From NCBI GenBank assembly GCA_037447335.1, contig JBBIGV010000051.1:1-26458 (forward strand): a DNA stretch of 26,458 nt, read 5' to 3'. A program made the translations under genes and the position numbers. How positions within the stretch are numbered: position 1 is the stretch's first letter; each line of letters starts with the position of its first letter. The DNA comes from JBBIGV01 sp037447335 (GTDB lineage: Bacteria > Bacteroidota > Ignavibacteria > Ignavibacteriales > Ignavibacteriaceae). Positions 15,038 through 23,890 of this stretch are shown here, piece by piece. The notes under the pieces were generated by a model, which made no database searches, was not told the origin of the DNA, and saw only the letters and a list, made by a program, of their open reading frames with translations.

Positions 15038-15946
15038 TCATTTTTGGTTCTTTAATATTTTAAGATTCCTGATCTTCTTAATATTTCCGAGATTAGCCCA
15101 GAGAAGACCTGTAAGAACCAATAAACTTCCGTACAGATGATGTGATAATAGTTTTTCATTTACAAAAATCCAACCAAGTATCAAAGCCACTATAGGTGTA
15201 ATAAAAGCAATGAGAGATAAAATAACAATGTTTACCCGTTTAAGCAGCCAGTAATAAGAAGTAAAAGTAATAACACTTCCGAAAATTGCAAGATAAGTTA
15301 CGGATAAAACTGCATTCGAATCGAATTTCAGCCTGCTCAGATCTTCAAAAAGAAATCCAATTATTGAAAGGCTTATTCCTGCAATTAACATCGGTACAAG
15401 ATTCATAGAAAGGGGGTTCAGATGATGTCCGTATTTCTTAATTGACACTGCTATAACTGATTGCATAACTGCGCTTAACACAATTGCTCCCATACCGGCA
15501 AAATTTAGTGAAAAATCACCTGTTACTAAGTTATCCGAGAATATAATCACCACACCGGCAAAGCCGAATATAATTCCAAAAATTTTCGATGCATTTATTG
15601 TTTCCGACGGAATTGCATAATATGAAAATAATGCAACAAAGAACGGATACACAGCAAAAAGAACTGCCGCCAAACCTGATGGTACATACTGCTGCCCCCA
15701 GTAAACCAACCCAAAAGGAATTACAAATGAACAAAAAGCCATCAGAAGATATAGTTTTACAGAAAGAGGATCTTTCTGAATTTTTATATCCTTCAGCTTC
15801 ATTAAAAGTATTATAATTGATGAAGCAAGTATAAACCTGATTCCGGCAGAAAATAATGGAGTAAGTGATTCGAGCCCGAGTCGTATTGCAAGCCAGGTGG
15901 AGCCCCAGATAAGACAAAGCATAATGTAAATGAGAACAACTTTCAT
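15038..15946 (-). CDS. EamA/DMT-family membrane transporter
   Basis: 302 residues of almost continuous hydrophobic helices, about ten spans, forming the two EamA repeats of the drug/metabolite transporter superfamily: repeat 1 opens IMLCLIWGSTWLAIRLGLES, repeat 2 opens GMGAIVLSAVMQSVIAVSIK. The WGSTW motif and the ...FVNEKLLSHHLYGSLLVLTG end are typical. Inner-membrane exporter or importer of an unidentified metabolite. It starts 4 bases after the pgeF stop and is likely read in the same transcript; an AAGGA sequence 12 bases upstream may serve as SD. Substrate cannot be predicted. Confidence 0.88.
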   Translation of the reverse strand: MKVVLIYIMLCLIWGSTWLAIRLGLESLTPLFSAGIRFILASSIIILLMKLKDIKIQKDPLSVKLYLLMAFCSFVIPFGLVYWGQQYVPSGLAAVLFAVYPFFVALFSYYAIPSETINASKIFGIIFGFAGVVIIFSDNLVTGDFSLNFAGMGAIVLSAVMQSVIAVSIKKYGHHLNPLSMNLVPMLIAGISLSIIGFLFEDLSRLKFDSNAVLSVTYLAIFGSVITFTSYYWLLKRVNIVILSLIAFITPIVALILGWIFVNEKLLSHHLYGSLLVLTGLLWANLGNIKKIRNLKILKNQK

Positions 15947-15950
15947 TTGT

Positions 15951-16691
15951 TCAATTGTCCTTCTTTAAAGCGATCACCCCGCAGGCTCTTCCGGATTTTT
16001 GGCCTTCCCTGCGGTAGGAATGAAGCAGCTCAGCATTTTCGTATGTGCACAATGATGAAACCTGAATATTTTCCTTTCTGAGCCCAAATTTAACCAAAAA
16101 ATCGTAATTAGCCTGTGCTACATCCAGATATAATTTATTGTTATCCGCTTTTATGTATCGCTCATCAAAAAGTGAAGCAACCTCCTTACTAACTTCATAA
16201 TTTTTCTGACTGATTGAAGGACCAAGGTATGCAATTATATTACCGGGATCAGAACCAAACACATCACTCATCTTTTGAAGTGTCTTCAGCAATATTTTTT
16301 TTTCAGTACTGCGCCATCCGGAATGAACAGCACCGATTACTTTTTTGTCATTATCGAACAGGAATATGGGTGTACAATCAGCAACTGAAACAGCCAGCCC
16401 TAAACCTTTTTGCGTTGTAATTACTGCGTCGCTCTCGCCAACTAAACCCGGTTCATTTGCGATAGTTACAGTATCCCCGTGCATTTGCTTTTGGAATACA
16501 ATATCTGATATACTTAACCCGACAAAGTTGAAAAACAATTCACGGTTTTGCCATACAATGTCCGGATCATCGTTAACTGACAGCGAAAGGTTAAAGTGAA
16601 AAGGCGAAGATTTAGCATTACCCGTTTTTGTACTGAATCCGAATAATAACTCCGGATACTTTTGGAAGATGGATGGTTTGATTATTATCAT
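15951..16691 (-). CDS. pgeF: Laccase-domain multicopper-like purine nucleoside phosphorylase (YfiH/PgeF/DUF152)
   Basis: 246 residues of the former DUF152 family. YfiH-type proteins have been reported as purine nucleoside phosphorylase/adenosine deaminase-type enzymes and, as PgeF, in cell-wall quality control; which applies here is open. The metal-binding motifs are intact: QMHGDTV (first His), VADCTPIFLFD (Cys) and GAVHSGWRS (second His), with the terminal SCGVI-like block as GRACGVIAL. First gene of the minus-strand run; upstream (16692-16901) lies the divergent surE. ATG start at 16691. Confidence 0.9.
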   Translation of the reverse strand: MIIIKPSIFQKYPELLFGFSTKTGNAKSSPFHFNLSLSVNDDPDIVWQNRELFFNFVGLSISDIVFQKQMHGDTVTIANEPGLVGESDAVITTQKGLGLAVSVADCTPIFLFDNDKKVIGAVHSGWRSTEKKILLKTLQKMSDVFGSDPGNIIAYLGPSISQKNYEVSKEVASLFDERYIKADNNKLYLDVAQANYDFLVKFGLRKENIQVSSLCTYENAELLHSYRREGQKSGRACGVIALKKDN

Positions 16692-16901
16692 TTACTACTA
16701 TTTATACTGATTTTGAATGTGCAATAATTTACAGAATTCCGGTATTAAAATAACTTTTTGATTGTTAAGAGTACCGACCCCGCTCTAAAAAATTAATTAT
16801 GACTGCTCCGGATTAAGAGATTATCTGATTCGACTGAATTGAGTCTCTTTCAGCATAATGTTATATTAGCACGCAACTTTAATCAAACTAAGGAATTATT
16901 T

Positions 16902-17696
16902 TTGAGAATATTAATAAGCAATGATGACGGTATAGATTCGGCAGGAATTTATGCACTGGCTGAATCCCTTAAGAAAATAGCTGATGTAACTATTGTAGCT
17001 CCGCTTAAAGAGCAAAGCGCCGTTGGTCATGCCATAACTATGCAGGTTCCCTTGCGGGTAATAAATTATTATAAGAATGGAAATTTTTTCGGTTACGCCG
17101 TTGATGGCACACCCGCTGATTGTGTTAAAATCGGGATCAGAAATCTGATGAAAGAACCGCCGGATATTGTTGTTTCCGGAATAAACCACGGTTCAAATGC
17201 GGCAATAAATGTTATATATTCAGGAACTGTTTCCGCTGCCCGTGAAGCTGCTATAATGGATGTTCCTTCAATTGCCTTTTCGGTTACAAGCCATAATGTT
17301 TCAGATTTTTCTTTCGCGGCTAAAATTTCCCGGCTCCTTGTTCTGAAACTGGCAGAAAATGAGCTGCCGTTGGGTACACTGTTGAATGTCAATATTCCGA
17401 ATCTGCCGGAAAATGAAATCAAGGGTGTTTTATTAACAAGACAGGGTAAAACCAAATGGGATGACATTTACGAAAAGAGGAAAGACCCTTACGGGCGCGA
17501 TTATTACTGGCTTACCGGCAATCTGATTGAAGCGGATACTGAACTTGAAACAGATTACATCGCGCTTAAAAATAATTACGTTTCTGTTTCACCAATTCAC
17601 TTTGACCTTACTGATTACGTTACTTTTGAAAGAATGAAGAGCTGGAATCTGGAAGATCTGATTAATCAAAAAGAACTCAGGGATATTTCCGGTTGA
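16902..17696 (+). CDS. surE: 5'/3'-nucleotidase SurE
   Basis: 264 residues. Metal-dependent nucleoside monophosphate phosphatase of the stationary-phase survival family. Metal ligands are in place: Asp8 and Asp9 in ILISNDDGI, Ser39 in KEQSAVGHA and Asn95 in VSGINHGSN, with YAVDGTPADCV and YSGTVSAAREA also conserved. The TTG at 16902 is chosen because it gives the canonical MRILISNDDG opening and has AAGGA 8 bases upstream. A start 21 codons earlier (16839) would add an unconserved N-tail. Divergent from pgeF across a 210-base AT-rich gap in which I see no clear promoter. Confidence 0.95.
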   Translation: MRILISNDDGIDSAGIYALAESLKKIADVTIVAPLKEQSAVGHAITMQVPLRVINYYKNGNFFGYAVDGTPADCVKIGIRNLMKEPPDIVVSGINHGSNAAINVIYSGTVSAAREAAIMDVPSIAFSVTSHNVSDFSFAAKISRLLVLKLAENELPLGTLLNVNIPNLPENEIKGVLLTRQGKTKWDDIYEKRKDPYGRDYYWLTGNLIEADTELETDYIALKNNYVSVSPIHFDLTDYVTFERMKSWNLEDLINQKELRDISG

Positions 17697-17860
17697 CCTG
17701 TTTCAGTTTATACTTTCGGAGAATAATCATCCGTAATAAATTCAATTGGCAATATTAATTTTTTTGTGTAATAGCTCAAACCCGCAGGATAGCAAACTGA
17801 ATAATAATTATTGTGAATCATTGCCGGCAGTCGTAGTTCCCGCAAAAAAGGAAAAACTGA

Positions 17861-20011
17861 ATGTTTAATCTTGAATATTTATCACTAACTCTGAACCTCG
17901 ATCCCTTCATTACAATATCAGCAGCTTTAGTTCTGACTGGTTTTGCAGTATTTATTTACAGATATACCATACCTGCAATCTCAAAAACAAAAAAAATTCT
18001 TTTAATTACGCTAAGAAGCATTTGTCTGATTCTGTTGTTACTACTGCTTTTTGAACCGATGCTTACCTATGCAAGAAAAATGGTAATTGAGCCGGTTAAT
18101 CTTTTGTTTGTTGATAACTCAGGATCAATTACCATTGAAGACGGAACTAAACGAACAGAAACTGTTAAAGAAATTGTTGATGAATTCATAATAAATAAAT
18201 CTGATATAAACTTTGAGTTTTTTACTTTTGGCAGCAAGGTAAATCACACTTTATCGGACAGCATACGCCTTATAGATTTTTCAGAAAGCGCTACAAATTT
18301 CTCGCATATCTTTACATTTCCCGGCAGTGCAGAAATGAACCTCGCTTCGATAACTATTATAAGTGATGGTGTGATAACCGACGGAACAAATCCGATATTT
18401 ACTGCAGAAAGATTGGGAATCCCCGTTTATACAATCGGTATTGGTGATTCAGCATCACGCGATGATGTTGCGATAAGAAAAGTTCTTTACAACGAATTCA
18501 TTTATGCACAAACAACAACATCAATTATCGCTTCAATCTCCAATAAGGGGTTTGGAGGCGCTTCTACAACTGTATCGTTATTTGAAGATGATAAACTTAT
18601 TGATCAGCAAAATATCATATTAAGTTATGATGGAATTCAAAATGTAACGTTCCCGTACTTGCCTGAAACCGGTGGAGAAAAAAAGATAAGTATAAATGTT
18701 TCTCCTCTGCCGGGCGAATTCAGCAACGAAAATAACAGAAATGTCTTTTACATCAACGTTCTTACCAATAAAATTAAAGTGGTTGTTATTGCAGGCAGCC
18801 CTTCTCCTGATGTTTCTTTTATAAAAAATTCACTTTTGGTTGATGATAATCTTTCTGTCAGTACCATTACACAGTTTGCGCCCAACAGGTTTATTGAGAA
18901 TGTAAACCACGAAAAACTTATAGACAGCGCACAGGTAATTTTTCTTTCCGGATTCCCTTCTGCCGAAACACCTGAAGAGTTGCTCAGGCTGGTTCAAACA
19001 GCAATACGCGAAAAAAGCAAACCGTTTTTCATTACATTGTCACAGGGTGTTGTTCTGAACAAGCTGAACAGATTGCAGCCCGAACTTCCTTTTGCAATAA
19101 ACAATGTTTTGCAGGGCTATTCGGAAGTTCAGCCGAATATTACTGCAGAGCAAAGTACGAATCCGATTATTCAGCACAGCGCTGAAAATCCATTGATGAA
19201 CTGGAATAATCTGCCTCCCGTCTTTCAACCAAATGCGGAATTCACAGCCAAACCGGAAAGTGAAATCATCTCTAGGATCAGGCTAAATAATGTGCCGATC
19301 AATAAACCGCTCATTTTATCAAAAAGGTTAGGCAGTAAAAGAGCTATTGCTGTTCTTGCAGATGGAATCTGGAAATGGAAACTGCAAACCTCCGCACGCG
19401 AACTTGATTTGCTTGATAATTTCATATTGAACAGCGTTAAGTGGCTTAACGCTTCCGAAGATCAAAAGCAGGTAAGAATTAAAACAACGAAACGACTTTA
19501 TTCACTTGGTGATCAAATCGAGTTTACCGCACAGGTATATGATGAGGCTTTCAATCCGGTTTCAGATGCAGAAGTAACTATAAATATTTTAAGAGATAAT
19601 GAAACATACCAGTTGAATCTCAGTGCAGCAGGTAATGGTTTGTATGACGGAACTTTCCTCTCTAAACAATCCGGTGATTACGCTTTTACGGGATCGGCAG
19701 CCCTGAATGGAAGAGAACTTGGCACCGACGCGGGAAGATTCAACATAGGAGATGTTGATATTGAATTGATAAATCCTGTTATGGATTACGAGTTCCTGTC
19801 ATCTCTCTCAAACATAACCGGTGGAAGGTTTTTTACTAAAGATGATTATTCGGAGTTATTCGCTATTCTTAAAGAAAAGACTTCCGATTCAGTTAAAGAA
19901 AAACAGCTTGTGAGTGAAGTAAATCTGTGGTCGAATGAATGGCTGCTTATTGCTGTTATTCTTTTATTCGGTGTTGAATGGTTCATCAGAAAAAGAGAAG
20001 GTATGTTATAA
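17861..20011 (+). CDS. Membrane-anchored VWA-domain protein
   Basis: 716 residues. Two N-terminal membrane helices (about 18-36 and 46-65) lead into a VWA-like domain opening LLFVDNSGSI, whose Asp85-Asn-Ser87-Gly-Ser89 fits the DxSxS metal (MIDAS) motif, with a later IISDGVI strand. After a beta-rich middle comes a region like the class I glutamine-amidotransferase-like fold seen in such proteins (KVVVIAGSPSPDVSFIKN, about 300 onward). The protein closes with a third membrane helix and a basic end (EWLLIAVILLFGVEWFIRKR). Similar large proteins are common in Bacteroidota-type genomes; function unknown. SD AAGGA before ATG 17861. Most of it should face the periplasm. It ends 4 bases before comF. 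Confidence 0.82.
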   Translation: MFNLEYLSLTLNLDPFITISAALVLTGFAVFIYRYTIPAISKTKKILLITLRSICLILLLLLLFEPMLTYARKMVIEPVNLLFVDNSGSITIEDGTKRTETVKEIVDEFIINKSDINFEFFTFGSKVNHTLSDSIRLIDFSESATNFSHIFTFPGSAEMNLASITIISDGVITDGTNPIFTAERLGIPVYTIGIGDSASRDDVAIRKVLYNEFIYAQTTTSIIASISNKGFGGASTTVSLFEDDKLIDQQNIILSYDGIQNVTFPYLPETGGEKKISINVSPLPGEFSNENNRNVFYINVLTNKIKVVVIAGSPSPDVSFIKNSLLVDDNLSVSTITQFAPNRFIENVNHEKLIDSAQVIFLSGFPSAETPEELLRLVQTAIREKSKPFFITLSQGVVLNKLNRLQPELPFAINNVLQGYSEVQPNITAEQSTNPIIQHSAENPLMNWNNLPPVFQPNAEFTAKPESEIISRIRLNNVPINKPLILSKRLGSKRAIAVLADGIWKWKLQTSARELDLLDNFILNSVKWLNASEDQKQVRIKTTKRLYSLGDQIEFTAQVYDEAFNPVSDAEVTINILRDNETYQLNLSAAGNGLYDGTFLSKQSGDYAFTGSAALNGRELGTDAGRFNIGDVDIELINPVMDYEFLSSLSNITGGRFFTKDDYSELFAILKEKTSDSVKEKQLVSEVNLWSNEWLLIAVILLFGVEWFIRKREGML

Positions 20012-20015
20012 GATA

Positions 20016-20756
20016 ATGAAACACTTTATAGTTTCTTTATTTGATTTCTTCCTGCCTCGATTCTGTCCTGCTTGTAACAAAAAATTACCCGTTCATGAAA
20101 ACCTGATCTGTCAGGAGTGTATCCTTAAAATAGAAAGGACCGATTTAGATTTACTTAAATCAGAATACGAGAGAAAGTTCAGCAGTAAACTTATTGTATC
20201 GGATTTTTATTCTCACTTTGTATTTAAAGCAGATTCTGAACTGCAGGCAATTATACATGCTTTCAAATATGAAAAGAAATTCCTTATTGGTAAGATGCTG
20301 GGCGAATTGCTTGCCGAAGGCTTGAAAGATATAAAGCACGATTGGAAAATTGATTACATCATACCAACCCCATTACATTATATGAAAAAATCCGAAAGGG
20401 GTTATAACCAGAGCTATTTTATCGCAGCCGGTATTAAAAATATTTTGGGGTTAGAGATAAAAAAAAACATTGTGATAAGAACACGGCATACTAAATCACA
20501 GACAACTATGCCAATGTCCGACAGAATATTAAATGTAAACGGAGCTTTCAAAGTTAAAAATGAAAAGATCATCAGGGGAAAGAACATCCTGATAATTGAC
20601 GACGTGATAACAACCGGAAGTACAATTCAGGAAACAGGAAAAGTTTTACTGGAAGCCGGAGCAAATAAAATTTATGCGGCATCGGCAGCCATTGCAGACC
20701 CCAAAGAAGATGTGAGCTTACATTCTCTCAGGAGCGCTGACACCAAGGATCGTTAA
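20016..20756 (+). CDS. ComF family phosphoribosyltransferase-like protein
   Basis: 246 residues. An N-terminal zinc-finger-like part has Cys17, Cys20, Cys32 and Cys35 (FCPACNKKL...ICQECILKI). The phosphoribosyltransferase fold that follows has RGYNQSYFIAAGI and the PRPP loop ILIIDDVITTGSTIQETGK. ComF proteins support DNA uptake or recombination-linked processes in some bacteria; their catalytic activity is unclear. ATG 20016 is chosen because the conserved part begins just after it; the upstream ATG at 19935 lies inside the VWA gene. The last 13 codons (to ADTKDR) run across the end of argS on the other strand, a 39-base tail-to-tail overlap, so the C-terminal residues are probably not conserved. 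Confidence 0.9.
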   Translation: MKHFIVSLFDFFLPRFCPACNKKLPVHENLICQECILKIERTDLDLLKSEYERKFSSKLIVSDFYSHFVFKADSELQAIIHAFKYEKKFLIGKMLGELLAEGLKDIKHDWKIDYIIPTPLHYMKKSERGYNQSYFIAAGIKNILGLEIKKNIVIRTRHTKSQTTMPMSDRILNVNGAFKVKNEKIIRGKNILIIDDVITTGSTIQETGKVLLEAGANKIYAASAAIADPKEDVSLHSLRSADTKDR

Positions 20757-22346
20757 TCCGTTTTTAAGAATTACTTTTACAGCAGTTACAAGTGCAACCC
20801 GCGCTTCAGCTAATTGTTTTTCACTACCTATTATTCTGCAAAAAGTATAAAACCTATGAAATGCTGCCGCCAGTTCTTCAAGGTATGAACAAATCCGGTG
20901 AGTTTCAAAAACTTCTGCACTGTATAATACTTCTTCTTCAAATCTGTGCATAACACGGAGTAACTGCTGCTCTTCTGCTGTAGTCAGAAGGTCAAGATTT
21001 TCAGTAGAAGATTTTAAGTTTTCTTCCTCCATCTTTTTTAGTATCGAACAAATTCTTGCGTGCGCATATTGCAGATAGAATACAGGATTTTCATCCGATT
21101 GTTTTTTTGCAAGGGACAGATCAAAATTCATGTGGGACGTTATGTTCCGCATATTGAAGAAGTAACGCACAACATCACATCCAACTTCTTCAATCAGCTC
21201 ATCGAGTGTAATGTAATTTGCCTTTCGGGTTGACATTTTAACAATTTCACCATCCTGAATTACTGTGACAAATTGATGAATCAGTACTTTCATTTTATCA
21301 GTCGGTAATCCGAGTGCACCAACACCAGCAATAACATCAGGATATGTAGCATTATGATCTGAACCAAAAAGATCAACGATCAGATCATATCCACGTTCAA
21401 ATTTTGTAACATGATAAGCAATATCCGGCAAACGATAAGTTGGTTCACCCGAAGATTTGATAACAACTTTATCTTCCTGGTTTCCGAGTTGAGAAAACCG
21501 CAGCCACTTTGCACCGTCTTTTTCATAAATCAGATTCTTCCGGCGCAGCTTCGACAGAACGTCATCAATATTTTTTTTATCGTAGAGAGATTTTTCGTTA
21601 TAAAATATTTTATACCTGATATTAATTGCTGCGAGTGATTTTTTTATTTCTGAAAATATTTCTTTCTCTGCTTTTTCCTTGAATATACCTTCCGCCGGTT
21701 CATCTCTTAACTTATCACCATATTCATTGTAAAGTGATTCTGCAATATCTTTAATGTATCCACCCTGGTAATACTCTTCAGGAAATTCAATATTGTCACC
21801 CAACAACGAAAGATATCTGAGCCTGACAGAGTCACCAAGCACCCTCATTTGTCTGCCGGCGTTGTTAAAATAATATTCTCTATCAACCTCATATCCAACC
21901 CACTCGAGTAAGTTTGAAATTGTATCTCCAACTACGGCATTTCTTCCATGTCCAACTGTAAGAGGACCGGTTGGATTTGCAGACACAAACTCTACGTTTG
22001 CTTTTTTGCCCTGGTATTTTTCAGACCTGCCATAGTTATCCGGGGAGGCGAGCACATCTTTTATTATCTGTGCGATGAATGAAGGTGTGAAAAAAAAGTT
22101 GATAAATCCAGGACCGGCAATTTCTGTTTTATAAATAATTTTTGTGTCTATGTTAAGATTCGTTATTATTTCTTCAGCTATCTGACGGGGATTCTTCTTC
22201 AACTTTTTGGTAAGAAGCATTGCTGCATTGCACGAAAGATCGCCATGCGATTCCGTTTTCGGCACATCAAAAATAATATTGACATCTTTCAGATAGTCAA
22301 GTTTTTCCGATGCTGAATTGAACAGTTTGTATAAGTAATTTTTCAA
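20718..22346 (-). CDS. argS: Arginyl-tRNA synthetase
   Basis: 542 residues, class I. The N-terminal Add-1 domain (SHGDLSCNAAMLLTKKLKKN) binds the tRNA D-loop. The HIGH motif is HGRN (133-136, in TGPLTVGHGRNAVVGD). The KMSK-like motif is KMSTRKANYITLDELI, and the C-terminal anticodon-binding domain ends in the typical GVSAPERM. Complete. The start is TTG 22346 (MKNYLYKLF); no ATG occurs between it and the conserved Add-1 region, and the SD is weak (GGA). It follows rsfS after 25 bases. Tail-to-tail overlap with comF. Confidence 0.96.
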   Translation of the reverse strand: MKNYLYKLFNSASEKLDYLKDVNIIFDVPKTESHGDLSCNAAMLLTKKLKKNPRQIAEEIITNLNIDTKIIYKTEIAGPGFINFFFTPSFIAQIIKDVLASPDNYGRSEKYQGKKANVEFVSANPTGPLTVGHGRNAVVGDTISNLLEWVGYEVDREYYFNNAGRQMRVLGDSVRLRYLSLLGDNIEFPEEYYQGGYIKDIAESLYNEYGDKLRDEPAEGIFKEKAEKEIFSEIKKSLAAINIRYKIFYNEKSLYDKKNIDDVLSKLRRKNLIYEKDGAKWLRFSQLGNQEDKVVIKSSGEPTYRLPDIAYHVTKFERGYDLIVDLFGSDHNATYPDVIAGVGALGLPTDKMKVLIHQFVTVIQDGEIVKMSTRKANYITLDELIEEVGCDVVRYFFNMRNITSHMNFDLSLAKKQSDENPVFYLQYAHARICSILKKMEEENLKSSTENLDLLTTAEEQQLLRVMHRFEEEVLYSAEVFETHRICSYLEELAAAFHRFYTFCRIIGSEKQLAEARVALVTAVKVILKNGLTILGVSAPERM

Positions 22347-22371
22347 ATCACTATCCGGTATTTATCAAACT

Positions 22372-22782
22372 TTATTCGGAAACTTTTTTTCTTGGACGCC
22401 CGGGTTTACGCTTTACCGCAGACTTTGGTTTGAGTGCGGGGTCCTCAACTTCAACTACAGGTGCATCACCCCACAATCTTTCCAGACCATAAAATTCTCT
22501 TGCCTCTTTCTTGAAAATATGCAGAACAACATCCACATAATCGAGAAGAACCCAGCTTAAACCTTTATACCCCTCCCTATGCCAGTATTTGATACCTTCA
22601 TCTCTTAATTGTTTATCAATCTCATCACTTATAGCTTTTACCTGGGTATCAGAATCTGCAGAACAAATTACAAAGTAATCGGAAAAAGTGGCAAGCGTAC
22701 GAAGATCAATTATTTTTACATCGTAACCTTTTTTATTAAAGATAAGTTCGGAAATTTTTTCGGCCAGTAGTTTTGAATCCAA
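22372..22782 (-). CDS. rsfS: Ribosomal silencing factor RsfS
   Basis: 136 residues. RsfS binds ribosomal protein L14 (uL14) and blocks subunit joining in starvation. The core matches the family: KGYDVKIIDLRTLATFSDYF, VICSADSDTQVKAISDEI, EGYKGLSWVLLDYVDVVLHI and FYGLERLWGDAP. Beyond the usual end (near residue 110) there is an extra tail with KPKSAVKRKPGRPRKKVSE. This basic GRP-type, AT-hook-like segment is not part of the ordinary family. The start is TTG 22782 with AAGGTGA just upstream. It starts 10 bases after the LytR_C gene stop. Confidence 0.94.
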   Translation of the reverse strand: MDSKLLAEKISELIFNKKGYDVKIIDLRTLATFSDYFVICSADSDTQVKAISDEIDKQLRDEGIKYWHREGYKGLSWVLLDYVDVVLHIFKKEAREFYGLERLWGDAPVVEVEDPALKPKSAVKRKPGRPRKKVSE

Positions 22783-22792
22783 TTTTCACCTT

Positions 22793-23278
22793 TTATTTAT
22801 TTGGTATTAATTGATTAAAGTCTTTACCTATGATCAGTGTTACATCAATAAAATAATTTTTATTGATTTGTGAAATAACAAATTTTCTGTCTATGCCCAT
22901 CGCCTCTGCAACTGCATACGCTTTTTCAAGCTCACCGGTGCGGTCAATTACAATGGAGTTATCTATGTCAAATGATATATAGTTTCCCATTTGCACAACA
23001 TCAAAATTATTATCTCTCAGGTAATCGGTAAAGCGATCTGCAATTCCCGGCGTACCGCAGCCATTAAGCACCTCGATTTGAATAACCTTCAGGTGCTGTT
23101 GTTCAATATCCTCTTCTTCTTCTAAAAAATGTGCTTCAATTTTATTGTAAACAGACAGCGAAAAGAATACTATTGCAGCAGCGGATAAGATAATAACTAT
23201 AAAATAAAAAAGGGCTGCAACGGGTGCTTTTTTTAACAAGGACTTGTCGGTGTGTTTTGTTGGAAGTTTTTCCTTCAC
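22793..23278 (-). CDS. Membrane protein with LytR C-terminal (LytR_C) domain
   Basis: 161 residues. A short basic cytoplasmic N-tail, one membrane helix (about 18-42, APVAALFYFIVIILSAAAIV), an acidic spacer (EEEEDIEQQ), then a LytR_C domain (about 68-160): IQIEVLNGCGTPGIADRFTD followed by YLRDNNFDVVQMGNY, and a final VTLIIGKDF. The V(L)NGxGxxGxA signature is that of the domain found at the C-terminus of LytR-type wall enzymes, here without the catalytic LCP part. Probably an envelope binding protein; role unknown. GTG start at 23278. The rsfS-LytR_C adjacency is also seen in other bacteria of this broad group as far as I recall. Confidence 0.82.
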   Translation of the reverse strand: MKEKLPTKHTDKSLLKKAPVAALFYFIVIILSAAAIVFFSLSVYNKIEAHFLEEEEDIEQQHLKVIQIEVLNGCGTPGIADRFTDYLRDNNFDVVQMGNYISFDIDNSIVIDRTGELEKAYAVAEAMGIDRKFVISQINKNYFIDVTLIIGKDFNQLIPNK

Positions 23279-23303
23279 TTATTCATTGCCCGGTTAGCAT
23301 ATA

Positions 23304-23798
23304 TTATCTGAAGAACGGATCATTAAAATAATTCCTGTTCAAAAACCCTCTTCCGTAATAGGAATCATACGGAGAATAAAAATACGCCGGTATGTGTCTG
23401 TATTGAAGGGAGATTGCTACATCTTTCCACGGACGATAGTTGATTGCCGCCCTGCTTAAATACAAGCCGTTGATATTATTCTGAAAATTTTCACCAAAGG
23501 TTGAATAAGGAGAGTTAACAATACTTATATCAACATTAGCATCAAGATTTTCTGCAATTCTGTAAAACATGCTGTTTGTATAGATACCGAGTGCAACTCC
23601 ATGCCCTCCCATAGCTGAGTAAGACATATTAACGGAGTGGCGCATAATGAAATTATCACTGTTCAAAAATCCAAAAAGAGAACTTGAGGGGCTTGTTACA
23701 ATTCCATCCATTACAGATTCACGCTTGATACCGTCATCTCTGAATTGAGCAAAAGCGGCTGCTGAAAGCAATACTATTGTTAAAAGTAATTTATTCAT
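23304..23798 (-). CDS. Small exported protein of unknown function, likely beta-rich
   Basis: 164 residues. A signal peptide (MNKLLLTIVLLSAAAFAQ) is followed by mature sequence rich in Tyr, Asn, Ser and short alternating strands (MSYSAMGGHGVALGIYTNSM, RAAINYRPWKDVAISLQYRH). It ends in a Tyr/Asn/Phe-rich stretch (YYGRGFLNRNYFNDPFF). It resembles a small outer-membrane or periplasmic beta protein, but I recognise no family. ATG 23798 is chosen because GAGAGGA lies just upstream; a TTG at 23813 would lie within that SD. It precedes the LytR_C gene by 25 bases and is probably in the same transcript. Confidence 0.68.
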   Translation of the reverse strand: MNKLLLTIVLLSAAAFAQFRDDGIKRESVMDGIVTSPSSSLFGFLNSDNFIMRHSVNMSYSAMGGHGVALGIYTNSMFYRIAENLDANVDISIVNSPYSTFGENFQNNINGLYLSRAAINYRPWKDVAISLQYRHIPAYFYSPYDSYYGRGFLNRNYFNDPFFR

Positions 23799-23890
23799 AA
23801 AAAATCCTCTCAATACGGCTTAATATTATTGAATAGTCTGTATAAAATCAATGAATAAGCAACTATATATATTTATTCTAATCAAATTGG

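Noticed and set aside
16692..16901. GACTGAATTGAGTC hairpin between pgeF and surE as operator or terminator
   Set aside because: Only four base pairs, divergent genes, and no partner copy.
19935..20015. Longer comF start with a hydrophobic leader
   Set aside because: The leader is the VWA C-terminal helix read in another frame; the conserved ComF part begins after ATG 20016.
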